Positions 11,796 to 22,030 of a stretch of DNA of 64,000 nt are shown one piece after another; positions within the stretch are counted from its first letter, which is position 1, and every line of letters starts with the position of its first letter. The notes under the pieces are model-generated. The model was not told the origin of the DNA. It saw nothing but the letters and a program-made list of their open reading frames with translations, and searched no databases. A program made the translations under genes and the position numbers. The DNA lies in NCBI RefSeq assembly GCF_030272615.1, contig NC_081413.1:156425349-156489348 (forward strand), written 5' to 3'. The stretch is from Cryptomeria japonica (taxonomy: Eukaryota > Streptophyta > Pinopsida > Cupressales > Cupressaceae).

Positions 11796-12196
11796 TTAGA
11801 TGGTATACCCAGGATTAACCAGCTGTTGGATATCACCATAGCTCTCCAGTTCGGAAATATCTGCACTGCTTCCAAGAAAGAGAGGCAACCTCTGATGAAG
11901 TTTGACAGGTTGAATCCCAAGGATTTGCTGTTTACCATCAGATCCATTTCCCCCGGCCTGCTCTACAAGAAAGCTAAGGGGGTTTGCTTCATAAACTAGC
12001 CTCAGATGATCTCTTGGATTCATTGCAATTCCACCATAGAGCAGAGTTCGGTGGAAATCTGCTACTAAGGAGCAGATATAACGAGCAGAGTACTTCTTTG
12101 GATTTTCACCTTTCCCCTGTCTAACAGTGTCTATATACCTTCTTAAGCCATCTGGCCAATCAAAGTATCTTGCATCATTCACAGAATAAATTTGAC
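11796..12196 (-). CDS. FBP: Fructose-1,6-bisphosphatase, plastid type II-like, last exon
   Basis: The last coding exon of an FBPase (fructose-1,6-bisphosphate to fructose 6-phosphate). It follows an acceptor ending TTGGCAG and starts in phase 1, completing a Gly codon begun by the previous exon. Visible blocks are QIYSVND, YSARYICSLVADFHRTLLYGG (active-site region), RDHLRLVYEANPLSFLVEQAGG with the metal-binding Glu, GSDGKQQILGIQPVKLHQR and PLFLGS. It ends NPGYTI with TAA at 11796-11798. The Lys of the common KLRLLYE motif is His here. That and the NPRDHLRLVYEA wording resemble, from memory, the plant plastid FBPase II branch. No frame damage is visible. Confidence 0.85.
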
Positions 12197-12448
12197 CTGC
12201 CAACAGACACAACAAAATATCGGAACAGTTTCTATTATTGGGACTGATAATTTGATTTGTTACAACTCTTTTAAAAGTTTAATATAACTTCACACTTAAC
12301 TTAGCAAAAAAAATGAAATAAATCTAAATACAACCAATGGTTTAGGTCTGGTGCTTCAATTATATTGGCCAAATGGTATTTACAGAAAGGAAATTTTTTT
12401 TTATCACAAATCTAGCTAAGAATAAATTAATAAAGCCATCATACCTAC
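12197..12448 (-). other. FBPase intron
   Basis: Intron of 252 bp between the two FBPase exons. Donor is GTAGGT at the 12448 side, after CCATCACGGG. Acceptor is TTGGCAG at the 12197 side. The phases agree (1/1), giving IPSR-G-QIYS across the junction, as expected for the family. Confidence 0.75.
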
Positions 12449-12845
12449 CCCGTGATGGGATCAGAATATTAGGATGAGTAAGGACAAATTCGCCAGTAGA
12501 ATGATCTAGTGTGAATCCCTGTGTCCCAGAACCAACAGATATGCACAGGATGGTGGCAGATGAATATAATGCATATCCTGCGGCTACAAGGCTTTCACCC
12601 CTCTGAAGAACATTGATCGAGGCCTTCTCCTCAACTGTCATGTTGTCATCCAACTCTAAACGATGGTATATTCCAAATATAGTACCAGTTGGAATTGAAG
12701 CATCGATGTTGCGAGACCCATCAAGCGGGTCAAAAACCACTACATAGGGCCCATTATTTATTAACCATACTGGGAGATCATCTTCTTCTGATGCCATCAC
12801 TGCCACTTTTCCTGAACTTTGAAGAGAATATTTAATTATGTCATT
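12449..12845 (-). CDS. FBP: Fructose-1,6-bisphosphatase, plastid type II-like, penultimate exon
   Basis: Follows an acceptor TTTGCTGCAG and begins NDIIKYSLQSSGKVAVMASEEDD. The SEED acidic pair and VVVFDPLDGSRNID carry the metal-binding Asp/Glu residues of FBPases. GTIFGIY, ESLVAAGYALYSSATIL and GFTLDHSTGEFVLTHPNI follow in family order. Between GTIFGIY and the AAGY block there is no inserted Cys-rich loop, so the redox-regulated 170s loop of the photosynthetic plastid enzyme (type I) is absent. This fits the redox-insensitive type II enzyme or a cytosolic form. The N-terminal exons, including any transit peptide, were not found and may lie beyond large repeat-filled introns. Confidence 0.85.
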
Positions 12846-14361
12846 CTGCAGCAAAGAGCTATACAAATTTAAGAAGTAGAAAGTTATAGAAATTGAAAAT
12901 TTGCAGTAGAGCACATGTCAATGTCAGCGAAATGAGTATGTAATTAGACATAAGTTGTCAAGAATAGAAGATCATAAAGATATGGGATTCAAATTTAAGG
13001 ATTCATGTAGGAATGCGTGACCAGCCTGTAAGAGATTGGTGAGCTTAGAGAGGCCATAGACAGAGGTTTAGTGCCTTAGTTTGTCATCCCCTTTCTTCAT
13101 CAAATTTGGCTTGAACAACCATCTCAACAACAGGAGCTCCCTATAACCATCCACAAAATGGTACCACTCTATGTATACTTCAGAAATCCTAGTCAGTTAT
13201 CTACAGAAGGGCACATCATTGGCCAAAATGGTTATTTTAGATTAGAAATAGGTTTGCAAAAGACCTAAGGTCAGAATTTGCAGTATTCAAAATTGTGCGA
13301 AACCAACTAGAAATGTTGCCCAGGAATGCAAAGAAACTATTGTTTGCAATAAAGACACATAGGCTCCTGGTGGGTAAAAATCAAACCTGTTTTGCATGCA
13401 TAGATCTAAAGTTCAGATCTGCCTGCTGATTTAATCAACTATGAACTCAACCCAAGTCATTAGATATCCACTAATTTTGAGCGATATACGATGGCCAGAA
13501 CATCTGAGTACCTCGTATTGTCTATAAATCCATCATCTATTTGTTTCATGACCTCTATTTAGACATTACAGGTACTCTTATCATATTTACCATTCCAAAT
13601 TTATTTGGCAAAGTAGAAATTTGCAAATTTATTTACCTCGACATTGCATTTAAAAATTGAACTATAGATTATGGATGTGTATGACTATTGCCTCTGCTTT
13701 GAAAAGATCTTTCTCAACACTGCTCGCACATGGTTTTCTTTACATTCTTTAAGCCTCCACCTGAGGGTGTTTGAAAATGTTCAGAAGTTTTTTTCCTAGC
13801 ACCTGCTATTCATTATCTTTTTAACCATGGGCATCACTTCACTTTAAATCTGTCGTGTTTGATTTGTGTGAATATTATCTCCAACTACAGTTTCATAATT
13901 ATTCTCTGAAAGTGATCTACTTGTGCTACATTTAAATTTACCTTTGCTCAAAATTCTATCCACTGCATGGAAGGCTTTGATTAGCACTGCTTTGACTCGT
14001 TTGGATCATGCATTTTTAATTTTATTCTCCTTTTGTTGGTTTGGGGTTGTACTACACTTTCTTGTCTTAACCTTTATGTTCCTCCTTTGATTATCATGCT
14101 TAATCAAACTTTCTTTGTTGATTCCATTTTCTCCATTTTCACCTACAAGATTACCACTGTAACCATCAACAAAGAGTGCTCAAATTCATCCAACACATGC
14201 AATTTTTCTCTTCAAGAATTTTTATTGTTGCAATCTGCATGCTTGATCATTATTTGAAGCAAACATTCATATTATGCATGGCAGTTCTTAAATCTGATTT
14301 ACTTCCCCTTTTTTCTAAATTTGATTTTACTCCATAAAATCTTCTTATCTGCCTTGCTAAT
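12846..14361. other. Probable FBPase intron, no recognised exon
   Basis: Directly upstream (minus strand) of the FBPase exon. No further FBPase motif or other long frame is visible. A 74-codon frame at 14033-14257 has no recognisable content. Read as intron or upstream DNA into which member H inserted. Confidence 0.45.
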
Positions 14362-14808
14362 TGTTGTGACGTATTCACACATCGCCCCATTACAAATGGG
14401 GACCCCTACTTTTTGCTTTCTAGGGTTAGTTTTCTTTGCTTGGTTGTCTGGTCTTGGCTATTAGCCTTTGCATTGGAGAGTTGTCAGAAAGATCATTAGG
14501 ATAGCAGGGTTTGCTTAAGTTGAAATTGGTCAGTAGGTGGTCCAGGGCAGGGTCTCTTTGAAAGCCCTCCCTAGGTCAAGCTTTGCTCTTGTTGATAGGT
14601 TATGTCTCGTTTGAGTTTGAGGAAGTCAATGAAGGTTTGTGAGTGAGTATCATCTTTGAGGGATTGAGATTGGTCCAAGTTGATGAATGATGAAGTTCTA
14701 GGCATTGATTGATGTGAAGTAGACCTATTTATCCTTGAGAAATGCCTAATGATCAGGTCTAGACTTGGAAATTTGGAGAAATGTCAAGAATTTGAGCATT
14801 TTTGCAAA

Positions 14809-16445
14809 TTTCACTCCCAGCCCTTCCAAAGGGTCCAGAGCGAAATCTTCCTTAGCCCCCTTTTGACTCATATTCTAGACTAAACTTTCACTTTAAGGCA
14901 TGGATTTGGGGGAAATAGGCTTGAGTTCACCTTTGGAGACGCCTTGGATAAGCTTGGATATGGAAATTTGATGAAAAGGTCAAGATTTGAGCCTAAAAGA
15001 CAAATTTCGCTCCTGACCCTTCCAAAGGGTCCAGAGCGAAATTCCTAAATAGGTCCAGTCCTTCCAGGGGTACCTAGGCGAAATGGTTAAAATGCACTTT
15101 TCATCCAACTTTTGAGCCAGGAACTCCTTTAAGGTGGTTTGTTAGCATGTCTTGAGGTAAGAGCAATGTGATTGAGGGAGAAGTTTGAATGTTTGAGTGA
15201 TATCTAAGGCAAATTCCTCAATTTCGCTCCTGACCCTTCCAAAGGGTCCAGAGTGAATTTCCTTGCATCTCTCTTCTAGGTCCTAATTTGCCTTATAAAC
15301 CTTGTCCTTAAGGCGTAGTGAAGAGAGAATTGATATGTGAAATAGAGTGAAGCGAGGAAAAGTGAGGAATTTGTGCAAAAAGCAAAATTTCGCTCTGACC
15401 CTTCTAAAGGGTCCAGAGCGAATTTCTCCATGAAGCATTATACCTTGCTCCAACCTACAAACTAACTGATTCTCAAGCATTTCTTGAAGGCAAAAGACTT
15501 TTTGTTGATGATTAAGGGATGAGAAATGGAGTTTTGTGGAGAAAAATCAAGTAAAACATGTTAAGTTTGAGGTGAGTTGAGAGGAAAATAAGTAAGGAAT
15601 GAGCCTAAGGAAGAATTTTGCTCCTGACCCTTCCAAAGGGTCCAGAGCAAAATTCCTTAAAGACACTATTATCCTCCTTGTCCAAACCAAGAACCTTGTC
15701 CCTATGGTTGGATGATTGATGCATATTTGCCTTACAAGGTGGATTGGAGCAAAGGAAATGATGGAATTAATAAATGGCAAATTTTGCTCCTAACCCTTCC
15801 AAAGGGTCCAGAGCGAAATTCCAAAAAAACTCCTTTTGCTCCCAATTTGTATCAAGCCTAGTGTTGATTGAGGTGGATTGAACTTAGAGGCATCCTTAGG
15901 CATGCATTTGAGTAAATGGTGGTCACAAAATGTGAAGAATTTGTCCTAAAATACAAATTTGGGAAGGAATTGATATGTACTTGCCTTTGAAAGGTGATTT
16001 AAGGTAATGAAGTGATAGAATTGAAGCCAAATCACCAATTTTGCTCCTGACCCTTCCAAAGGGTCCAGAGCGAAATTCCTTATAGGTCCTGTCCTTGGCC
16101 AAGGTCCAAAGCGAAATTTCTTAAAACACTATTTTGCTCCTTGTTTGAAGCCTAGATTTTGTCCCTATGGCGTAACATTGATGTATTCTTGCCTTGAGAA
16201 GAGATTTGAGGCGAAGAAATGATGAAAATTGAGCTAAAATGCTAATTTTGCTCCTGACCCTTCCAAAGGGTCCAAAGCGAAATTCCTAGGAGGTCTAATG
16301 TTTTGACTAGGTCCTTGAGCAAAACCCATTCCTAAACAATTTTGGAGGCAAATGATTTGATCTTGGTAAGGTAAGGTTGAAATGAGGTCTAATTGAGCAA
16401 CTTTGTCCAATTTCGCTCCTGACCCTTCCAAAGGGTCCAGATCGA
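14809..16445 (+). repeat. Hairpin array, type 1, in member H
   Basis: Nine stem-loops start near 14809, 15005, 15222, 15388, 15617, 15783, 16040, 16247 and 16411. The arms are TTTCGCTC with GAGCGAAA (outer) and ACCCTT with AAGGGT (inner), with a small CTG/CCA interior loop and a CCA apex. A degenerate tenth lies near 15056. Spacing is 164-257 bp. The bases between hairpins are far less conserved than the hairpins. Confidence 0.85.
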
Positions 16446-17114
16446 ATTTCACTATAGGGCCTATCCCTAGAGAGGATCTTGAGCGAATTTCATTCTGATG
16501 CCTTCTTGTTGATCATTTAAAGTAAGAAATGCTATGTTAGAATGAATATATTATGTATACTTAATCATCTTTGTTTCTTTTGCAAATTAATAAAATCAAG
16601 ATGGAGGAGGATCAAGCCAAGGCAAGGAAGACCTATTCAAGTTCCATCATCATCAAGGACACTTCAAATGCATGGAGGACTCAAGGTGCTTCTAAAGCAT
16701 TGAGAGACTTCAAGTATTCAACTAGTTGCAAGCTATCCTCAAGATCTTCATTTTACCACATGGAAAAATCACAAGATGACAGAGAAGAAAGATCTTATAA
16801 ACACTTCAAGGCGAGGTGAGCTACCAGAGAAAGAAAACTTGACAGTGAGGAGACCTCATCAAACACATGGGAGTCAAGGAGGTACATCATTCATCACATC
16901 AAAAACAGAGGAGGATCAACCAAGGCACAAACGCAGGCAAGGTGGTGTCCCAGTCACTGTTCCTCCAGTCAGATAGGTCCATGTCAGCATGTCCAGATTC
17001 AATGTACCTGACTCACCAGTGATGGCACAAACTTCGAGGCACCTACCCCTGCTTCCTATTGGTTTTCAAATATTGAATGTAATTTTCTCATTGGCTAAGG
17101 GAGTTTGTTGTAAC

Positions 17115-17132
17115 AAACCCTAATTAGGGTTT
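17115..17132. promoter_or_regulatory. Inverted telo-box palindrome (member H)
   Basis: AAACCCTAATTAGGGTTT, a perfect 18-bp palindrome of two plant telo-box half sites (AAACCCTAA), about 75 bp upstream of the TATA box. The same palindrome, in the same place, is found in E and A and in slightly changed form in D and C. Confidence 0.7.
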
Positions 17133-17205
17133 TCATCTTGTAATCCTAGCCATTGATTATAAATCAATCAGAGCCATTGAATTGTAAAGAGCTCCCTATA
17201 TAAGG

Positions 17206-17215
17206 CTCTGGCTCT
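17206..17215 (+). promoter_or_regulatory. TATA box of member H (LTR promoter)
   Basis: CTATATAAGG inside the conserved block that ends GGCTCTGGCTCTTCATTTGTAA split over two lines. Equivalent boxes occur in E, D and B at similar distance from the 3' end (about 0.8-0.9 kb in H, E and B). It would start the R region. Confidence 0.6.
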
Positions 17216-18053
17216 TCATTTGTAAGGGTTATTAATAGTTGGTTAATAGAGGTTAGAATAGCTAATAGTCAGTAAAATAGAATAGCAATTAGAATAGAAT
17301 AGGAGGAAAAGGCAAGAAATTGTTGCCTAAATTGTAAATGAACTCCATTTTCATTGAAGTTATGGTGAAATGTGTCATTTCTTTGCAATATGCATGGTCT
17401 CTTGTTGAATCTTCATTTTAGATGATAGATAATTAGATTGAATGAAGGAAGTTACTGAATGCACTCACGTGGAATCCGCAAAGTCCAAACCACTAGCCCC
17501 TTGTTGATCGTAAGTGCGCCCTGCGTGGTCAACTAGCATAGAATGAGCTTAATCTCAAGTCATTACGTGTCTATTGTTCATGCATTAACTTGAATGATGA
17601 TCAATGTTTGATAGTAATGATTTGAACATCTTCAGAACTACCCTAGAAGATCGCACTAAGTTGGTGTTGAATTGTTCAGTTTGATGGTGAGACCTAGCCT
17701 AGTAGGACTCCACCTAGTCGTTCATCCATCTTCTCGCATTCTAGGTCTTAGAGTAGACTTTCTGAGCCCTGTATCTTTTGATATTTCTTTATCTTCCGGC
17801 CAGTAGATAGGATTCAAGTTCCAGCAGATTAAACACTTAGGCCATCAAACGTAAGTCCCCTTGTGATTCCAGCATAATCACATCAGACTGATAGAGCTTA
17901 TCCACACATAGAGACCCTACATAGAAGAACCTTGGAGTTATTTCAATTGATCCTTAGGCAAATCTTCAGCATTCGGATAACTTTGTTCAAGAGAGGATAA
18001 GATACCTTGGTATTTTATTTTGTGTTCGCATGTGCATAGAAAACACATCAACA

Positions 18054-18465
18054 CTAAAATATTTTTTGCAGTCTTGACCCCTCTTCTTTAAAGTAACCTT
18101 ACAGATTGATGGAAAAAATCTGCAGCTAACTTTGAATCCTTTAAAAGGGTCAGAAAATCTGAAATAAACAATGGTGATATAATTAATATGAAGTCAACAA
18201 AACCTTGTATAGTTGTTGTGAATGACTTCAAAATTTGAACCGAAACTAGAACCCGAATTTGGACATGTACAAAAAAGACAATATGAAAAAATCAAGAAAT
18301 CCAATGCTTTAAAATCTGAATGGCCATGAAACCCAATGGAATCACAATTATAGTGGTGTCACCCTGGCAAACAGTCATAGGTTTATCTGACCCTCACAAC
18401 TGCCCTCTTTAGAACATCTGATGTTGTTCATGTGATTGAGGCCAAGAGATTTTCCATAATCACGA
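18054..18465. other. 412-bp gap between members H and D
   Basis: Single-copy-looking A+T-rich DNA with no recognised gene or repeat. It carries the outer target duplications of H (CTAAA, left end) and D (CACGA, right end). Confidence 0.5.
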
Positions 18466-18979
18466 TGTTGTGACATTTTCACACATCGCCCCATTGCAAA
18501 TGGGGATCCCCACTTTTTGCTTTAGGCTTAGGGTTTTAATTTAGTTGTCTTAGCTTAGTGTCAGACTCTTAGTCTTTAACCTTTTTGATAAGAGGTATGT
18601 TTTGTGAGCCAGGGTTGCAAAATGTTGTCAAGAGCAAGAAATGTTGTCAATGTTGTCAAAAGTTGACAAGTTGCAAGATATTTTTCAAAGTGCTAGATCA
18701 CTAGGTTGATTTTGTTTAATTGTTGGAGTCAGGGTTTGATGAGATTTGCATGACTGAGTTGGATTAGGTGATCAAAGAACCAAGAGGTCAAGGTAAGAAG
18801 CAAAATTGACTAAGTGAGGAAGCAACCACCTTGTGCAAGAGGATCATCATAGTGCGTTTAAGTCATTATACCTCCTAGCTTGCCTAGACAGCACTAAACC
18901 TATCACTGAACGAGATCAAGGCAACAAAATGGGGCGAATTATCACCAGATTTGTGAGTGAGTTTGGAAATTGCTTAAGT

Positions 18980-19055
18980 ATAGAGGTGAGTGCACAATGC
19001 ATGCTCTCATGCACAATGCGCCCTATGTGGTGCACAAGTAGGTGCAATATGCGCC
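18980..19055 (+). repeat. First units of the type 3 hairpin array in D
   Basis: GTGCACAATGCATG...CATGCACAATGCGCC and a following TGCACAAG...GTGCAATATGCGCC are imperfect inverted repeats. Member E inserted at the very end of the second (target GCGCC). The array resumes after E. Confidence 0.7.
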
Positions 19056-19498
19056 TGTTGTGACCATTTCACACATCGCCCCATCGCAAATGGGGACCCC
19101 CTCTTTTTGCTTGTTTTTCGCTCGTTTTTGTTTTCGTTTTTAGGATTTTGCTAGTTAGTTAGTCGTCTGGATTTAGGGTCAAGCCTTAGGGTTTTTAAAT
19201 TTTGTCTTTTCAGGCCAAAATCCAGTCGTTTTTGAGAGCTTTTTGAGCTTCCTTTCTAGGATGCAAATTTTGAATGCAATGAATTCGCCAGAATGGTCTA
19301 ATTTTCAATTGGAATGTTGATGCAGAGCTTAAATTTGTCTAAGTATTGAAAGTGAAATGTGAATTTTTGTCCGATTGAATATTTTGACCAAATTTTGACT
19401 TTTTTTGATTTTGATCCTGGGTATTGGAATTGATTTGTTTTCACCTCGTGAAGTGTTAAAATGTGAAAAATCATGTTATTTTGGCCTGTAGGAGCAAA

Positions 19499-21112
19499 AT
19501 CGCTCCTGTCCCTCAGTGAAGGACGGGAGCTCATTTTCAAATATCTCATCATCCCTGCAGAGTCCAGACAAATTTCAAGTTGGAAGTGATGGAGAACGGC
19601 GATATCTTTCCGTTGAATATAAATTGAAGATTTTCATGAGCACAGAAATGCCTCCAGGAGGAAAATCGCTCCTGTCCCTCAGTGAAGGATCGGAGCTACA
19701 AATCAAATTTCGCCTTGTCCTTGCAAGATTTTGATGACTTGATAATTTGAAAGGGTCCAAAGGAAGATGCTTTGCCAAATGAATATAATTTGAGATGCAA
19801 AAATGAAGGAGAATGACCTAGAATGACCAAATCGCTCCTGTCCCTCTCCAAGGGACCAGGGCGAGGTACCTTGTAGCTCTCGTCCCTCTCCCAGGGACCA
19901 GAGCGATTTCCTTCATTAGGCAAGATCCGAGCTAAAATCAAGACAAGTGTACGTTCAAAAGCAAGGAAGAACATGAGATGAACGCGTTGAATATAAATTG
20001 AAGATTTTTTTAGACGTCCACAAGGTCCTAAATGCCTAGTTCGCTCCTGTCCCTCAGGAAGGGACCAGAGCGATTTTTGTTATAAATGATTTTCTTGCAA
20101 GGTTACAGATGATGTTAAGGCATGGACGAATGGAGTAGAGCGTGACGAGTTCGTTGAATATAAACTTGGAACCTGGCAAGGTGAAAATAATGGCCATAAA
20201 GGGAGGATCGCTCCTGTCCCTCTCCAAGGGACCAGGGCGATACAATGGTAATGATACTTCCTATGCAAGTTCAAGGTCGTTCCTCCAAAGTTCAAGGTCG
20301 ATCCAAGTCAAGACAAAGTGGCGAGGGACATTTCAAGGCGTCTTTAGCAAGCACAAGTACTCAAGGGACGTTATAATGAAGAAATTCGCACCCTAAGACC
20401 TAGATCGCTCCTGTCCCTCAGGAAGGGACCAGGGCGATGTTAGATGCATTGGTCGTTTTGTGCACGATTTACGTAAGGACAAGATTTCATAAGGTTGAAC
20501 AAGGTTCAGGGCATCGTTTGAAGACCACATGCAAGAGTTTTGAACGTCCAAACATTGCTAATCAAGGTAAGAAGTTCACATCGCTCCTGTCCTTTGGACA
20601 AGGACCAAGGCGATACTATCAAAAGCACGCATTTTCCTTCAAGATCAAAGCTAGGCGAAGTTAGGTAAGGTGAAGGACGACGTTTGAAGGACATCACAAT
20701 GAAGATCAAGGTTTAAAGTTGACAAGGTCAAGGAGAAAACATGGATCGCTCCTGTCCCTCTCCAAGGGACAAGGGCGATGATCCCTTTAATACGCCCAAA
20801 AACTTCATGCGAGCAAATGGAATAAGCGCAAAAGACACGAACAAAGGATGTTATTCGCCAACAATAAAAGATCGAAGAACAAAGATGCATATTAAACGTG
20901 GAAATTTGGAGATCGCTCCTGTCCCTCTCCAAGGGACAAGGGCGATGAACACTCAAAAGGCATTTAAGTACGCACACAAGGCAATCAAATGCGAAGAACC
21001 TATCAAGATGATCGATTTTCAATGTGGAGATGAAGGAGTTGGACGTAGAAAATGCAAAAACCAAGACAAAATAATGGATCGCTCCTGTCCCTCTCCAAGG
21101 GACCAAGGCGAT
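19499..21112 (+). repeat. Hairpin array, type 2, in member E (about 166-bp period)
   Basis: Eleven stem-loops start at 19499, 19665, 19831, 19874, 20040, 20207, 20404, 20580, 20745, 20912 and 21078. Typical arms are ATCGC/GCGAT and TCCCT/AGGGA with a partly paired TCCTG/CCAGG between them. Steps are 166, 166, 43, 166, 167, 197, 176, 165, 167 and 166 bp. Apex sequences vary (CTCCA, CAGGA, CAGTGA). The array stops about 340 bp before the internal TATA box. Confidence 0.9.
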
Positions 21113-21448
21113 GAGGTACGTCCCTTCCATTTTCACAATTTTGGCGCCAAATAAACATTTCAAATTTTCCTTAAATGCTAAAATCGATAAAAAATTGAAA
21201 ATCCTATTTAAATTGGCATTTAATATGGCGTTGATCTTTATTAATTATTTTTGCCTTTATTAAAATCGAAATTTGCAAATAAAAAAACGCAAGGCATTAA
21301 TAATTAGTTAATTAATTAATATAAAATCGATTTCAAGCGCTCATTTAAGGAGGTCGGCCTTCTTATTTTATTGCAAATCATTTAAAATCATTTTTAAAAA
21401 GTGTTCTTTATCTCCAAGTCGGCCTAGGGGATAAATCGATTGCAAGCG

Positions 21449-21458
21449 CTATATAAGG
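21449..21458 (+). promoter_or_regulatory. Internal TATA box (P1) upstream of the E ORF
   Basis: CTATATAAGG within AAGCGCTATATAAGGGGAG, about 570 bp before the ORF start. The minus-strand equivalent in member A (51293-51307, AGCGCTTATAAAGGG) keeps the AGCGCT-TATA-AAGGG pattern although A has no ORF. This supports a conserved internal promoter. It is preceded by paired GGTCGGCC/AAGCGCT motifs near 21345 and 21415. Confidence 0.6.
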
Positions 21459-21825
21459 GGAGTGGAATTATCATTTTCACATCATCATTTTATCCTTTCA
21501 CATGCGATCTTGAGGAGAAGGAAAGAAGTGCGATTTCAAACCAAAGGTGGCGCTAATATCATCTTGTGTGGAGTACAAATTACGTTGAAGACCACAGAAT
21601 TGGCGCTTAATTATCTAGGGTGGTGCGAACTTGAAGACCCATTTGAGCGAGTTTGAAGATCACATCAAAGGCGAATTTGCTAAAGACTTGAAGATCACGT
21701 TCAATCCAAGGGTGGCGAAGTTGATTTTTTGAGGAGACCACGTTGAAGATCTATTTTTACCATCAATTTTGCCTAGGCAATCTTTTCCTTTTTGCATTCT
21801 AGAGTTAGTTCTCTATTGAGGTATG

Positions 21826-22028
21826 GCGATTTGATTTTATTGCTTTATTTATTGATCGTCATATTTTAAATTTTGAAATTTTGAATTTTGAATTTCTCTT
21901 GGCTCAATCGTTACTATTTTTAGGAAATGATAACTCTAAAGACTTATCATGACGTTTCCTAAAAACTTCTCTCTCTTATTTACGTTATTCATTGCAAAAT
22001 GTAGTTCTTATAATGAAATGTTGTGTAG
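21826..22028 (+). other. Possible 5' UTR intron of the E ORF
   Basis: A donor-like GAG|GTATGG near 21824 and an acceptor-like TGTTGTGTAG at 22028 bracket an A+T-rich segment just before the ATG. Member A keeps the acceptor end (its minus strand at about 50780 reads TGTTGTGTAG), after which the sequences differ. This suggests that the spliced exon, not just the DNA, is what varies. Splicing is not proven. Confidence 0.4.
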
Positions 22029-22030
22029 GT

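Larger units (their letters stand above)
14362..18053 (+). mobile_element. Family X member H (solo-LTR-like, 3.7 kb)
   Basis: Starts TGTTGTGACG..CACACATCGCCCC and ends ACACATCAACA. The flanks are CTAAT (14357-14361) and CTAAA (18054-18058), a 5-bp target duplication with one mismatch. It contains a hairpin array, no long ORF, a segment with GATCAAGCCAAG shared with member B, the inverted telo-box and a TATA box about 850 bp from the end. No second LTR copy, primer site or polymerase is present, so it looks like a solo giant LTR. Confidence 0.8.

Noticed and set aside
13000-14300. Search for 5' FBPase exons
   Set aside because: No N-terminal FBPase motif could be read on the minus strand here or in the other gaps, so none is annotated.
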